DNA from: Selenomonadales bacterium 4137-cl
Lineage (GTDB): Bacteria; Bacillota; Negativicutes; Sporomusales; UBA7701
Length of the DNA stretch: 64,000 nucleotides
Direction: 5' to 3'
NCBI GenBank assembly: GCA_032334055.1
Contig: JAUOZS010000001.1
Location: 2,268,501-2,332,500, forward strand
The position numbers and the translations under genes are program-made. The notes under the pieces are model-generated. The model worked only from the letters and a program-made list of their open reading frames with translations, had not been told where the DNA came from and searched no databases. Of this stretch, positions 1 through 8,409 are shown piece by piece. Each line of letters begins with the position of its first letter. The stretch's first letter is position 1.

Positions 1-769
1 GCACCACCTCGCGTTTAATGCCCGCATAGCCGCCGAACAGCACGCCGCTTATCACCGCCGCGTCATCCGCGGCAACCGTCGCGCGGATAAACTCCGTCAT
101 CATCTGCCGCCAGCCCGCCACCATGGCCATAGGAGAGCTATCACCGCCAGGTGCGGCGCGGAAATCCCCCGCCCGGGCTGTCATGCGGGCGGTCACGCCT
201 TCCAGGCGATAAACCGCAGCCACATCCGCCTGCCCGGGATTATTGTAGCCGCGCAGAATATCCACCCGGCCGCGCACGCTCACCCTGTCGCCGTAAGCGG
301 CCACAGCCGCCCGGCGCGGCTGGCGGAAACTCACGACCACTTTGCCCGCTACCGGCTCCAAGCCTCCCTGTCCGACGTCCACCGCCGCTGCGGCCACTAC
401 ATACCTCACTATTACCGTTTCGTGGTCCACATCCGCCCACCGGGGCAGCCCGTCCACCGCCCCATGCAGCGTAACCGTCCGCCCGGCGAACCGGCTCACA
501 TCGTAAGGCGAAATCACCTCCGCCCCGCCATAGCGAAGCATACCGGCAACGAAAAACAGCGCCGCGGCGGTCACCGCCACCGTCCGCGCCCCCCGCCGCA
601 CCTGCGCCAGAGCGACAAGCAGCAGCCCGGCCGCCAGCGCGCCCAGTACCCCGGCCGCGACACTCACCGCGGTCGCCAGCCACACGCCGCCGGCAAAAGC
701 CACCGCCAGCAGCGGGAGAATAGCAAACATAGCAATTCGCCACCCGTCAATCGTTGTCAGGCATCTCAT
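1..769 (-). CDS. comEC: ComEC/Rec2-type competence membrane protein, N-terminal part (runs off left edge)
   Basis: An open frame on the minus strand begins with ATG at 769 and stays open to base 1, giving about 256 residues with no stop. The N-terminus is very hydrophobic (several membrane segments in the first 75 residues). A soluble beta-rich stretch typical of the DUF4131 part of ComEC follows, and the frame ends in a GVLFGGYAG stretch that fits the start of the Competence domain. ComEC is the inner-membrane channel that passes single-stranded DNA during transformation. comEA lies just upstream on the same strand, which is the usual pairing. The C-terminal part is outside the window, so integrity cannot be judged. 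Confidence 0.8.
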   Translation of the reverse strand, partial: MRCLTTIDGWRIAMFAILPLLAVAFAGGVWLATAVSVAAGVLGALAAGLLLVALAQVRRGARTVAVTAAALFFVAGMLRYGGAEVISPYDVSRFAGRTVTLHGAVDGLPRWADVDHETVIVRYVVAAAAVDVGQGGLEPVAGKVVVSFRQPRRAAVAAYGDRVSVRGRVDILRGYNNPGQADVAAVYRLEGVTARMTARAGDFRAAPGGDSSPMAMVAGWRQMMTEFIRATVAADDAAVISGVLFGGYAGIKREVV

Positions 770-813
770 TCCATATTTCCGCCAACTTCGGCAAAATCCT
801 CCAAAAATGGCAA

Positions 814-834
814 AAGAGCCGCAAAACGGCTCTT
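814..834 (-). terminator. Small hairpin between comEA and comEC
   Basis: Eight-bp arms (AAGAGCCG / CGGCTCTT) around a 5-nt loop, followed on the minus strand by T-rich sequence. It sits in the gap after comEA and may be an attenuating or weak terminator before comEC. Confidence 0.45.
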
Positions 835-866
835 CATCTCCCCTGCGTGCCGCACACACCGCCCGG

Positions 867-1424
867 CTACAGGCTTATTTTATCCTTGAGCTGCCTGAAC
901 TTGCTCTCACCGATCCCGTTCACCTTCTTGAGCTCCGCTATATCGCGAAAAGGCCCGTGGGCCTTGCGGTAATCCACGATGCGGCCGGCCAGGACGGCGC
1001 CGATGCCGGGCAGCTTCTCCAACGCCGCCTTGTCGGCCGCGTTGATGCTCACCCGTCCGGACCCCTCTGCCGCGGACGCGTTCGGCACGCCGCTGATCGG
1101 CACATGGATCTGCATCCCGTCCCCGACCGCCTGGGCCAGGTTGATCTTGTTGGCGTCCGCGCCGTGCGCCAGGCCGCCGGCGGCGTTGATCACATCGATC
1201 ACCCGGCTCTCCTGCCCGACCTTGTACACGCCCGGCTTGGCCACCGCGCCTGTCACATAAACCACCGGGCGGCTGTCGCGGGCCGCCGGGGACTGGTTCG
1301 CCGGCACCACGCTCGCCGTCTTCTCCGGCACGACGAATTTCCGCCACTGGTCATAGAAACTCCCGGCCACGATTACCGCCGCCAAAGCCAGGATAATCAG
1401 CCAGCGCCGCCTCAGAGCGTTCAA
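867..1424 (-). CDS. comEA: ComEA-type DNA-binding competence protein
   Basis: A 185-residue protein if started at the TTG at 1424. That start has a GGGAGGG ribosome site a few bases upstream; the open frame continues further upstream only through an intergenic hairpin repeat, so a longer start is unlikely. Domains in order: one N-terminal membrane anchor (about residues 6-22), an SLBB segment (VYVTGAVAKPGVY, about 60-110), and a C-terminal helix-hairpin-helix pair (NAADKAALEKLPGIG ... VNGIGESKF) over the last 60 residues. ComEA is the membrane-anchored receptor that holds incoming double-stranded DNA for ComEC, which follows on the same strand. Confidence 0.9.
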   Translation of the reverse strand: MNALRRRWLIILALAAVIVAGSFYDQWRKFVVPEKTASVVPANQSPAARDSRPVVYVTGAVAKPGVYKVGQESRVIDVINAAGGLAHGADANKINLAQAVGDGMQIHVPISGVPNASAAEGSGRVSINAADKAALEKLPGIGAVLAGRIVDYRKAHGPFRDIAELKKVNGIGESKFRQLKDKISL

Positions 1425-1530
1425 ATCCGTCCCTCCCCCGGATATACTCGCTATATTATTCGCCACGACATCCCTTGTTCCTACATAGGCCGTCAAAAAA
1501 ACAGAACCGGCCCTATCGGACCGACGTCGG

Positions 1531-1702
1531 TTGCCGATAAAACCCCATCTGCGTCGTTGCTCCTCAGAGCGCTTGCTTGCGTACGTATCGGGTACGCGGC
1601 GCCGCGCGCTCGCACCCTTTCGGGTATAAGCGATCACATCAACGCTAAAGCGTTGTGTGTCTGCTTATCCGGTGCGCCTTGCATCTAGGGCTTTCTAGGC
1701 AA
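1531..1702 (+). repeat. Intergenic hairpin repeat, family A copy 1
   Basis: Contains the family A core (CATCTGCGTCGTTGCTCCTC ... CCTTTCGGGTATAAGCGATC ... GGTGCGCCTTGCATCT), nearly identical to the copy at 30890-31064. Outer arms TTGCCGATAAAACCCC and GGGCTTTCTAGGCAA are partly complementary. It lies between leuS and comEA. A 17-bp direct repeat (CCGGCCCTATCGGACCG) flanks it at 1507-1523 and 1725-1741. Confidence 0.75.
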
Positions 1703-1717
1703 CCTTGAATTATCATA

Positions 1718-1745
1718 GTGAGAGCCGGCCCTATCGGACCGGCTC
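1718..1745 (-). terminator. Hairpin terminator after leuS
   Basis: GAGCCGG / CCGGCTC arms just past the leuS stop codon on the minus strand. The T-run is weak, so the terminator call rests on position and stem strength. Confidence 0.5.
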
Positions 1746-1757
1746 CTGTCTGCTTTT

Positions 1758-4244
1758 CTAATCCTTAACCACGATATTCACAAGCTTCTGCGGCACGCAG
1801 ACAACCTTCACCACCTGCTTACCGGCGGTCAGCGTCTTGACCCGCTCCTGCTCGAAGGCCTTCGCCTCCAGCTCCTTGGCATTCAGCCCCACCGGCACGA
1901 CGATCTTATCGCGCACCTTGCCGTTGATCTGCAGAACGACCTCGCATTCCTCGACCTTGATCGCCTCGGCGTCGTACGACGGCCAAACCTGCTGATGCAC
2001 GCTGCCCTCGGCGATCGTCTCGCTCCACAGTTCCTCGGTGATATGCGGCGCGAACGGAGCCAGCAGCTTCAAAAGTGCGGACACCGTCTCGCGGATCAGG
2101 CCGGGGTTGGGCTGGGCGACCTGCTCGCGGAACAGATACATCGCGTTGACAAGTTCCATAACCGCGCTGATGGCGGTGTTGAAATTGAACCTGCCGCCCA
2201 CATCGTCGGTCACCTTCTTGATCGTCGCGTGCAGCACCCGCCTGAGCTCCCGCTCCTCCTTGGCGAGCGTACCGGGATCGTAGCCCTTCTCGGCGGCCTT
2301 CACCATCGGCGCGTAATGGCCGACGATCCGCCACAGCCTGGCCAGGAACCGGGACGCCCCCTCCACCCCCTGGTCGCTCCACTCCAAATCCCGCTCGGGC
2401 GGAGCGGCGAACAGGATGAACAAGCGGGCAGTATCGGCGCCGTACTTGGCGATGATCTCCTCCGGCGACACCACGTTGCCCTTCGACTTCGACATCTTCG
2501 CGCCGTCCTTGATGACCATACCCTGGGTCACCAAATTCTTGAAAGGCTCGTTCACATTCAGCAGCCCCGCGTCCTTCAGCACCTTGGTGAAAAACCGCGA
2601 ATACAGCAGATGCAGAATGGCGTGCTCAATGCCGCCGATATAATGATCGACCGGCGACCAATAATTCGCCTTGGCCGAATCGAACGGCTCGTTGGCGTTC
2701 TTCGCGTCGGTGAAGCGGTAGTAATACCATGACGAACAGATGAACGTATCCATCGTATCCGTCTCCCGCCGGGCCTTGCCGCCGCACTTCGGGCAGGTAC
2801 AGTTTACGAACTCCTCCACCTCGGCCAGCGGCGAAACCGCGCCGCCGTCGAAGCGCACATTCTCGGGCAGCAGCACCGGCAAATCCTTCTTCGGCACCGG
2901 CACCGTACCGCACTTGTCGCAATAAATTATCGGAATCGGCGCGCCCCAGTACCGCTGACGGGAAATCAGCCAGTCGCGCAGGCGGTACGTCACGCGGCGC
3001 TTACCGACCTTGTGCTTCTCCAGCCAATCGGCCACCTTCTCCTTACCGGTCTCGCCGTCCAGGCCGTCGAACTCGCCCGAATTGACCATCACCCCGGGCC
3101 CGTCGTATGCGGCCGTCCACTTCGCGAAATCGGTCTCATGCCCCTCCTGCGGCGCAATAACCTTGCGGATGGGCAGATCATACTTTTTGGCAAACTCCCA
3201 GTCGCGCTGATCGTGGGCCGGAACGCCCATGACCGCGCCCGTGCCGTACTCCAGCAGCACATAATTGGCCACCCAGATTGGCACCTGCTCGCCGGTTATC
3301 GGATGCACGGCGTACGCGCCGGTGAAAACGCCCTCCTTCTCCGTCTCCGTCGAAGTGCGGTTAATCTCGCTCAAATTGCGCACCCGCTCCACGAACGCGC
3401 TCACCGCCGCCTCCTCGGGCTTCCCGGCCGTCAGCCGGGCCACGAAAGGATGCTCGGGAGCCAGCACCACGTACGTCACCCCGAAAATCGTATCATGGCG
3501 AGTCGTATAAACGGCGATCTTCTCGCCGATCTCCGGCGCGTCAAAGCTGAACTCCGCGCCCACGCTGCGGCCGATCCAGTTCTCCTGCATCACCTTCACG
3601 CGCTCCGGCCAGCCCTTCAGCTCGGCCAGATCGGCCAGCAGCCTGTCCGCATACTGAGTGATCCTCAGGAACCACTGCTCCAGCTCCTTCTTCACCACCG
3701 GCGAATCGCACCGCCAGCACCGTCCGTCCTCCACCTGCTCGTTGGCGAGCACCGTGTTGCACTCGGTGCACCAGTTCACGGCCGCCTTCTTCTTATAGGC
3801 CAGCCCCATATCGTAAAACAGCAGGAACAGCCACTCGGTCCACTTATAATAATCGGGACTGCAGGTCGTCACCTCGCGCTCCCAGTCGTAGGAAAGGCCC
3901 ATCTCCTGCTGCTGGCGCCGCATATTGGCGATATTGTCGGCCGTCCACTTCGCCGGATGAATGCCGTTCTTGATCGCCGCATTCTCAGCCGGCATGCCGA
4001 AAGCGTCCCAGCCCATCGGATGCAGGACATTGTAGCCTTGCATCTTCTTGAACCTGGCAAACACATCGCCGATCGAATAATTGCGAACATGGCCCATATG
4101 GAGTTTGCCGGACGGGTAAGGGAACATCTCCAACACATAGTATTCCGGCTTCTGGCGGTTGATCTCCGCGCCGAACGCGTTCTGCTCGGCCCAGACCTTC
4201 TGCCACTTGGCCTCGATTTCGCCTGCTATGTACCTTTCGTTCAA
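1758..4244 (-). CDS. leuS: Leucyl-tRNA synthetase
   Basis: An 828-residue class I synthetase that charges tRNA-Leu in the cytoplasm. Visible landmarks: the HIGH-type motif [15 protein letters not shown] near the N-terminus, the CP1 editing domain in the middle ([14 protein letters not shown] and [15 protein letters not shown]), a zinc-type Cys motif in the insert (CDKCGT ... CTCPKC), the KMSKSKGN motif, and an anticodon-binding C-terminus. Length is normal for bacterial LeuRS. The open frame extends 26 codons further upstream, but those codons read through the T-box terminator. The TTG at 4244 sits 6 nt behind GGGAGGA and matches the family N-terminus ([14 protein letters not shown]). Expression is controlled by the T-box leader directly upstream. 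Confidence 0.97.
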   Translation of the reverse strand: MNERYIAGEIEAKWQKVWAEQNAFGAEINRQKPEYYVLEMFPYPSGKLHMGHVRNYSIGDVFARFKKMQGYNVLHPMGWDAFGMPAENAAIKNGIHPAKWTADNIANMRRQQQEMGLSYDWEREVTTCSPDYYKWTEWLFLLFYDMGLAYKKKAAVNWCTECNTVLANEQVEDGRCWRCDSPVVKKELEQWFLRITQYADRLLADLAELKGWPERVKVMQENWIGRSVGAEFSFDAPEIGEKIAVYTTRHDTIFGVTYVVLAPEHPFVARLTAGKPEEAAVSAFVERVRNLSEINRTSTETEKEGVFTGAYAVHPITGEQVPIWVANYVLLEYGTGAVMGVPAHDQRDWEFAKKYDLPIRKVIAPQEGHETDFAKWTAAYDGPGVMVNSGEFDGLDGETGKEKVADWLEKHKVGKRRVTYRLRDWLISRQRYWGAPIPIIYCDKCGTVPVPKKDLPVLLPENVRFDGGAVSPLAEVEEFVNCTCPKCGGKARRETDTMDTFICSSWYYYRFTDAKNANEPFDSAKANYWSPVDHYIGGIEHAILHLLYSRFFTKVLKDAGLLNVNEPFKNLVTQGMVIKDGAKMSKSKGNVVSPEEIIAKYGADTARLFILFAAPPERDLEWSDQGVEGASRFLARLWRIVGHYAPMVKAAEKGYDPGTLAKEERELRRVLHATIKKVTDDVGGRFNFNTAISAVMELVNAMYLFREQVAQPNPGLIRETVSALLKLLAPFAPHITEELWSETIAEGSVHQQVWPSYDAEAIKVEECEVVLQINGKVRDKIVVPVGLNAKELEAKAFEQERVKTLTAGKQVVKVVCVPQKLVNIVVKD

Positions 4245-4264
4245 TGCCAGTCCTCCCATATCGC

Positions 4265-4504
4265 CTAATAACCAAAAAAACCCCGGCAAGCAGCCAGGGA
4301 CGAGCAACACCCGCGGTACCACCCTGATTGACGGCCTGACGCCGTCCTCTTACGACCCCTTAACGCCGGTCCGGCGTCGGCTGCTACATCAAATTCACAG
4401 CCGCTCCTCCGCAGCGAGTTCGGCCGGCCGGGATTGGCTCGCATCGTCCGCCAACTTTCTGGAGCCGCGGCTACGGCGTACTGGTCTGCTTCGCGGGATT
4501 TACA
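4265..4504 (-). promoter_or_regulatory. T-box riboswitch leader of leuS
   Basis: On the minus strand the conserved T-box sequence AGGGTGGTACCGCGG lies at about 4310-4325. It is followed by a terminator hairpin (CCCTGGC / GCCGGGG) and a run of seven T's at about 4274-4300, just before the leuS start. A long structured stem I region extends back to about 4504. This class reads uncharged tRNA to relieve termination. A CTC triplet (complement of 4416-4418) in a GAACTCGC context could be the Leu specifier; that assignment is tentative. Confidence 0.9.
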
Positions 4505-4510
4505 GATACC

Positions 4511-4540
4511 ATTATATAGTACCCCCGCGCAAAAAGTCAA
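4511..4540 (-). promoter_or_regulatory. Sigma-A-type promoter of the leuS leader
   Basis: Minus-strand TTGACT (4535-4540) and TATAAT (4511-4516) separated by 18 bp, placed just upstream of the T-box stem I. Confidence 0.75.
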
Positions 4541-4637
4541 CTTGGCGGCGGCCGCGAAACAGCCGCCGCCGTCCCGCCGCGAGATTGTTCTATTTTCCGC
4601 CGCCGCGACATAAGATTCCCTGTGAGGAGGTGCAGCC

Positions 4638-5030
4638 ATGTATAAACTTATCATCGGCAACGTCAGGGTCACGGTCGAAGACGACGCCCTCGACCGGCTG
4701 GAAGCGGCCACCCTGGCGCGCGAAGCCGTCGCCGCCGCCGCCCGCCGCGGCAAACTCGTCAGCCACATCGACATCGGCGCCGGCGAGGAGGGACCCCGGG
4801 TCGAAGTAACCGAGCGGACGGTATCCGCCACCGTCCGCAAAACCGTAAAACAAAGCATGCTGGACGGCGTATGCGCCGCCGCCCGCGAAAAACTCTTCCC
4901 CACCCACGCCTACGCCGCCAAAGAAACCTGGGTCGACGCCGACACCGGCCAGGAATGGTACGGCGAAAGCGTAAGCGTAACTCGGGATGAAATCATGGCA
5001 AAGCTTGAAGAGTGGGCGAAAACAGTTTAA
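4638..5030 (+). CDS. Conserved-looking hypothetical protein, 130 aa
   Basis: ATG start with GAGGAGG about 9 bases upstream; 130 residues, soluble, mixed alpha/beta, no signal peptide or membrane segment. It begins with a short beta-like stretch (MYKLIIGNVRVTVE) and continues through an Ala/Arg-rich helix. I do not recognise the family. It is transcribed away from the leuS leader and is followed by its own terminator, so it is probably a single-gene unit. GC-rich codon use matches the host genes. Confidence 0.7.
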   Translation: MYKLIIGNVRVTVEDDALDRLEAATLAREAVAAAARRGKLVSHIDIGAGEEGPRVEVTERTVSATVRKTVKQSMLDGVCAAAREKLFPTHAYAAKETWVDADTGQEWYGESVSVTRDEIMAKLEEWAKTV

Positions 5031-5033
5031 AGA

Positions 5034-5061
5034 AAAGGGATACCGGTCACGGTATCCCTTT
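5034..5061 (+). terminator. Intrinsic terminator
   Basis: Perfect 12-bp arms AAAGGGATACCG / CGGTATCCCTTT with a 4-nt loop, four bases after the stop of the upstream gene. Confidence 0.85.
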
Positions 5062-5183
5062 ACATTTAAAGCGGATGTCGGGCGCCAAGCCGCACGTTTG
5101 CCGCGTATGGGGCTGTGAAGGCGGTATGTAGCATCCTTAACGAGGAACACTAGGTATATGCGGTCTGACGGGGGCAATGAATT

Positions 5184-5675
5184 GTGACCAGGGAATATTG
5201 GGTAATCGACGCGCTGGCTTTAATGAGCGTTCTGCTGCTAGCGGCGGCCGCGAGAATAAGCGGGACGCGGGTAGCGTTGTTCGCCTTTCTGGCCGCCCAG
5301 GCAATAAGCTGGCCAACGACCATCCTGCTGGTTTGTAAAGGTAGTATAGTTAGTCCGGTGAGGCTGTTCCCCGCAGCCACCGACAGCAACTTAATAATGG
5401 CGTTCGTTTTCGTCCCGGCAGCGTTTGCGGCGCATTACACTTATTACCCGCTACACGCCGGTCGCCTGGTCCGGATGGTGTTTACCCTTACCGTTACGGG
5501 CGCGGTAGCGCTGGTGCATGTCGCCGTACATCACTACACCGCCTTATTGGATTATATCGATTTCTCGGGTTATTGGCTTTGGTTAATCACGTTAGCGTTA
5601 TTCTATGCCTTGCGTATTTACTCCGATTGGTACTTCAGCCATTTTGCCAGGCTGAGGGCAGGCAATCAGCAATGA
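5184..5675 (+). CDS. Small integral membrane protein, first of a coupled pair
   Basis: GTG start at 5184 behind a G-run, 163 residues, almost entirely hydrophobic with about five predicted membrane segments (for example VLLLAAAARISGT, ALFAFLAAQAISW, LIMAFVFVPAAFAAHYTYYP). The stop codon overlaps the ATG of the next gene (ATGA), so the two are translationally coupled. The size, topology and position suggest it is a divergent relative of the following CBO0543-like protein. No enzyme motif is visible and the function is unknown. Confidence 0.7.
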   Translation: MTREYWVIDALALMSVLLLAAAARISGTRVALFAFLAAQAISWPTTILLVCKGSIVSPVRLFPAATDSNLIMAFVFVPAAFAAHYTYYPLHAGRLVRMVFTLTVTGAVALVHVAVHHYTALLDYIDFSGYWLWLITLALFYALRIYSDWYFSHFARLRAGNQQ

Positions 5676-6133
5676 GCGTGGAAGATGCGATTCTGACCGC
5701 GGCGGTGGTTATCTCCGTGATCTCGCTAGCGTTCACACCGCGCAACAAACTATTTGAACTGCAGTTCATCCTCCTGTTCGTGCAGTTGCCCACCTGGCTG
5801 CTCGGCCTGACGGTCGTGGAACTGGGGTGGTTGGAATATCCGCATCGGGAATTGGCCGACGTCAACAGGACCAGCTTCATATTCGAATATATTTTTTTGC
5901 CGGTTCTGTGCGTCCACGTAAACAATCACTATCCGTGGCAGGCGTCGACGCCTGTAAAGACGGCGTATCTTACCGGTATTGGCCTGATTATCACCGGCGT
6001 CGAAGTACTTTTTGAGCGGCATACCATGCTGATACAATATACAAGCTGGAAATGGTACTGGACTTTATTCAGCGTCATGTTTATCTTTTGGCTGACCCAA
6101 AAGACCATAGCCTGGTTTTTTCGCAGCCCGTGA
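5672..6133 (+). CDS. CBO0543-like small membrane protein
   Basis: ATG at 5672 inside the stop of the preceding gene; 153 residues with about four or five membrane segments and a conserved-looking WLEYPHRELADVNRTSFIFEY loop and TSWKWYWTLFSVMFIFW segment. These resemble the CBO0543 family of uncharacterised Firmicute membrane proteins (recalled, not searched). With its partner it forms a two-gene unit closed by a strong terminator. Any role in sporulation or the envelope would be a guess. Confidence 0.7.
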   Translation: MSVEDAILTAAVVISVISLAFTPRNKLFELQFILLFVQLPTWLLGLTVVELGWLEYPHRELADVNRTSFIFEYIFLPVLCVHVNNHYPWQASTPVKTAYLTGIGLIITGVEVLFERHTMLIQYTSWKWYWTLFSVMFIFWLTQKTIAWFFRSP

Positions 6134-6178
6134 AAGCAAAATCCTGGTCGCACGCAAAGAATGGGCAAACCTTGTAAA

Positions 6179-6222
6179 AGCGGGGCGGGTAGGCATTCGT
6201 TGCCTACCCGCCCCGCTTTTTA
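6179..6222. terminator. Strong bidirectional terminator
   Basis: Very long GC-rich stem (AAGCGGGGCGGGTAGGCA / TGCCTACCCGCCCCGCTT) followed by T's; it can serve the membrane-protein pair on the plus strand and the chemoreceptor remnant on the minus strand. Confidence 0.9.
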
Positions 6223-6378
6223 AATAACGAACTGCCTGACCGCCGCCTGAAGCTCATCCGCCATCCGGGACAACGTCTGGCTTGAGGCCGCGATCTCCTC
6301 GGCCGAAGCCGCCTGTTCCTCGGTGGCCGCCGAAACGGTCTGAGTTTCCGCCCTGACCTCGCGCGTGCCGCCATTCAT
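6220..6378 (-). pseudogene. C-terminal remnant of a methyl-accepting chemotaxis protein
   Basis: A 52-codon frame on the minus strand reads as the extreme C-terminus of a chemoreceptor: [24 protein letters not shown] followed by an LSRMADELQAAVRQF end. It matches in style the end of the intact receptor at 57390-59114 ([21 protein letters not shown] ... LQIAVAKF). The signalling hairpin, HAMP and sensor parts are absent; the sequence upstream is AT-rich and non-coding. It is best read as what is left after deletion of a receptor gene. Confidence 0.75.
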
Positions 6379-6462
6379 GGCCGAAACCTACGATAATCTT
6401 TATAAATTAACAATTATTTAACACATCCTTAAATCCCCAACCGCTGCTCCCCGGCTGCCCGG

Positions 6463-8283
6463 TCATACTATGCTGCGATCGGCGAAGTCATTGTGCCCGA
6501 ACCGCAGGTAAAAAGTCGTCCCGGCCGTCGAGGTGCTGACCTCCAACTTCGCGCCGTGCCTCGCGGCTATCCGGCAGCACACCGCAAGCCCCAGCCCCGT
6601 TCCGTGCTCCTTCGTCGTCACGAACGGCGTCCCCAGCTTGTCGAGCACTTCCTGCGGTATCCCGCCGCCCGAGTCCGCCACGGCCAGCACCTCCCCGTCC
6701 GCGTCGCGGAAAGTGCTGATCGTCAGCTTACCGCCCGCCTCCATCGCCTCCAGGCCGTTGCGGGCCAGATTGAGCACCAGTTGCCGTATCTCGCGCTCGT
6801 CGAACCTTATCGCGGAAATATCCCCCGTCACCAGCTCCAGCGTATGCCCGGCGCGCACGGCGTCGGCCTGCAGCAGCGGGTACAGCGCCCTGAGCACGCC
6901 GTTGAGATCCCCCTCCCCGGGCGCCTCGGCCTTGGTGCGCGCCAGCGACAAATACTCGGAAATGATCGCGTTGGCCCTGTCCAGCTCCTCGATCATCGTC
7001 ACGAACTGCTCGCGGTGCTCGGCGTATTTTTCTTTGGAAAGGAAAAGTTGCAGATAGCCCCGTACAGTCGTCAGCGGATTCCTGATCTCGTGGCCGATGC
7101 CGGCGGCCAGCTCGCCGACGGTGTTGAGCCTGTCCAGCCGCGCCAGCTCCGCCTCGTATTTTTTCTTCTCCTCGATATCGCGGATAAAGACGGACAAACC
7201 GTCCGGAGAAGGATACACGTTTACCTCCACCAGCCCGCCCGTATCCGGAGACACCGCTTCAAAACTGACTGCGGCATTTTCCCGTTTGGCCTTATGATAC
7301 TGATCGTAAAACGGCTGCACATCGGCATACAGGTCCCAGATGCGCCGGCCCGTCTGCGCGCCGTGCCCCCGAAAACCGAACCGGGCAGCGGCTGCCGGAT
7401 TGGCGTAAATCACCCGCCAGTCGTTGTCGAGGGCGAAGAAGCCGTCCGAGATGCTCTCCAGAATGTCCGCCAGCCGCCGGTTGGCCGCCGCCAGCAGGTC
7501 CGCCTTCTCATTGAGCAGCTCGTACGGCTCCCGCAGGCTGGTCGCCACCACCGCCCGGTACAGGAATAAGAACGCCCCCACCTTCAAAAGATGGCCGATC
7601 ACGTTTACGAAGTCGCCGGCAAACCTGTACAGCGTCAGCGACAACTCGGTGGCTACGGACGCAAGGAAAAAAGCCAGCAAAGGCCGGTACACGCGCGGCC
7701 GGAAATATCCCCGCCGCCGCGAAATCAGGAGCAGGCCGGCAATCAGGACCGCGCAGACGACCCATTCGCTATATACCTTGAAGTGCGTCACACCCTGCCC
7801 GTTCACGAACGCGACCGGGACGACGCCCTCGCGCAGGGCCAGAACGGCCGCCGCGCTCGCCGCGGCGTAACCGGCCAAAACAAAAGAAGGCTTCCACCTT
7901 CGCCCGATGGACACCCCCGCCAGCAGCATGCCGCTGCTGTCTAGGCATCTGGCCATAAGCCACAGCTCGGTCGACAGGTTGTCCCCAACACCGGGAAACA
8001 CCGCCATCCCCGGATAAGTCAAGGTATGGGCGATGTCGAAGCAGCCGGCGAACGCGTACGCGACACCGATCACGAGAGTGAAGCCGCACTTCAGGTGGCG
8101 GTATGTATTAGAAACGATAATGCCGATGGAAAAAGCGATGACGATCGTAATCCCTTCGGCGACGACATGAAACGCCAGGAAGTTCGCCGTCCCGGCGAAG
8201 GCGCCCGCCGCCAGCGCCGCGCCCGCCGCCAGCGCGTACGCCCAGGTCTTTCCCGCTTCCGCGGCGCGGGGCAAGAATCCCAT
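6463..8283 (-). CDS. MASE3/PAS sensor histidine kinase
   Basis: A 606-residue membrane kinase. The N-terminal ~250 residues form a multi-pass MASE3-type sensor (FHVVAEGITIVIAFSIGI, FDIAHTLTYPGM). A short coiled linker follows, then a PAS domain (about 275-380; LESISDGFFALDNDWRVIYAN), a HisKA domain with the phospho-acceptor His (VGELAAGIGHEIRNPLTTVRG) and an HATPase domain with N, G1 (VADSGGGIP) and G2 (GTGLGLAVC) boxes. The ATG at 8283 has TGGAGGA at good spacing; ten extra upstream codons are possible but lack a site. No response regulator is adjacent, so its partner is unknown. An HD-GYP gene lies upstream on the same strand. Confidence 0.93.
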   Translation of the reverse strand: MGFLPRAAEAGKTWAYALAAGAALAAGAFAGTANFLAFHVVAEGITIVIAFSIGIIVSNTYRHLKCGFTLVIGVAYAFAGCFDIAHTLTYPGMAVFPGVGDNLSTELWLMARCLDSSGMLLAGVSIGRRWKPSFVLAGYAAASAAAVLALREGVVPVAFVNGQGVTHFKVYSEWVVCAVLIAGLLLISRRRGYFRPRVYRPLLAFFLASVATELSLTLYRFAGDFVNVIGHLLKVGAFLFLYRAVVATSLREPYELLNEKADLLAAANRRLADILESISDGFFALDNDWRVIYANPAAAARFGFRGHGAQTGRRIWDLYADVQPFYDQYHKAKRENAAVSFEAVSPDTGGLVEVNVYPSPDGLSVFIRDIEEKKKYEAELARLDRLNTVGELAAGIGHEIRNPLTTVRGYLQLFLSKEKYAEHREQFVTMIEELDRANAIISEYLSLARTKAEAPGEGDLNGVLRALYPLLQADAVRAGHTLELVTGDISAIRFDEREIRQLVLNLARNGLEAMEAGGKLTISTFRDADGEVLAVADSGGGIPQEVLDKLGTPFVTTKEHGTGLGLAVCCRIAARHGAKLEVSTSTAGTTFYLRFGHNDFADRSIV

Positions 8284-8409
8284 GAGTATCCTCCAAAAGC
8301 CGACATCATTCAACTACTTATTTAACCGCATTTTAAATACTTATTTAACTGCGTAAATAATCCTTCTCACGCAATACGAAAAACAGCTAAAAACTTCGGG
8401 GAAGAGACG

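Noticed and set aside
240..743. 167-codon minus-strand frame at the left edge
   Set aside because: Another minus-strand frame (1-769) gives a membrane protein with ComEC features; this one is Arg/Gly-rich shadow sequence.
3012..4268. 418-codon plus-strand frame across leuS
   Set aside because: Lies wholly opposite leuS, whose motifs and T-box leader leave no doubt about the coding strand.
4245..4322. Longer N-terminus for LeuS
   Set aside because: The extra codons read through the T-box terminator; the TTG at 4244 has the ribosome site and matches the family start.
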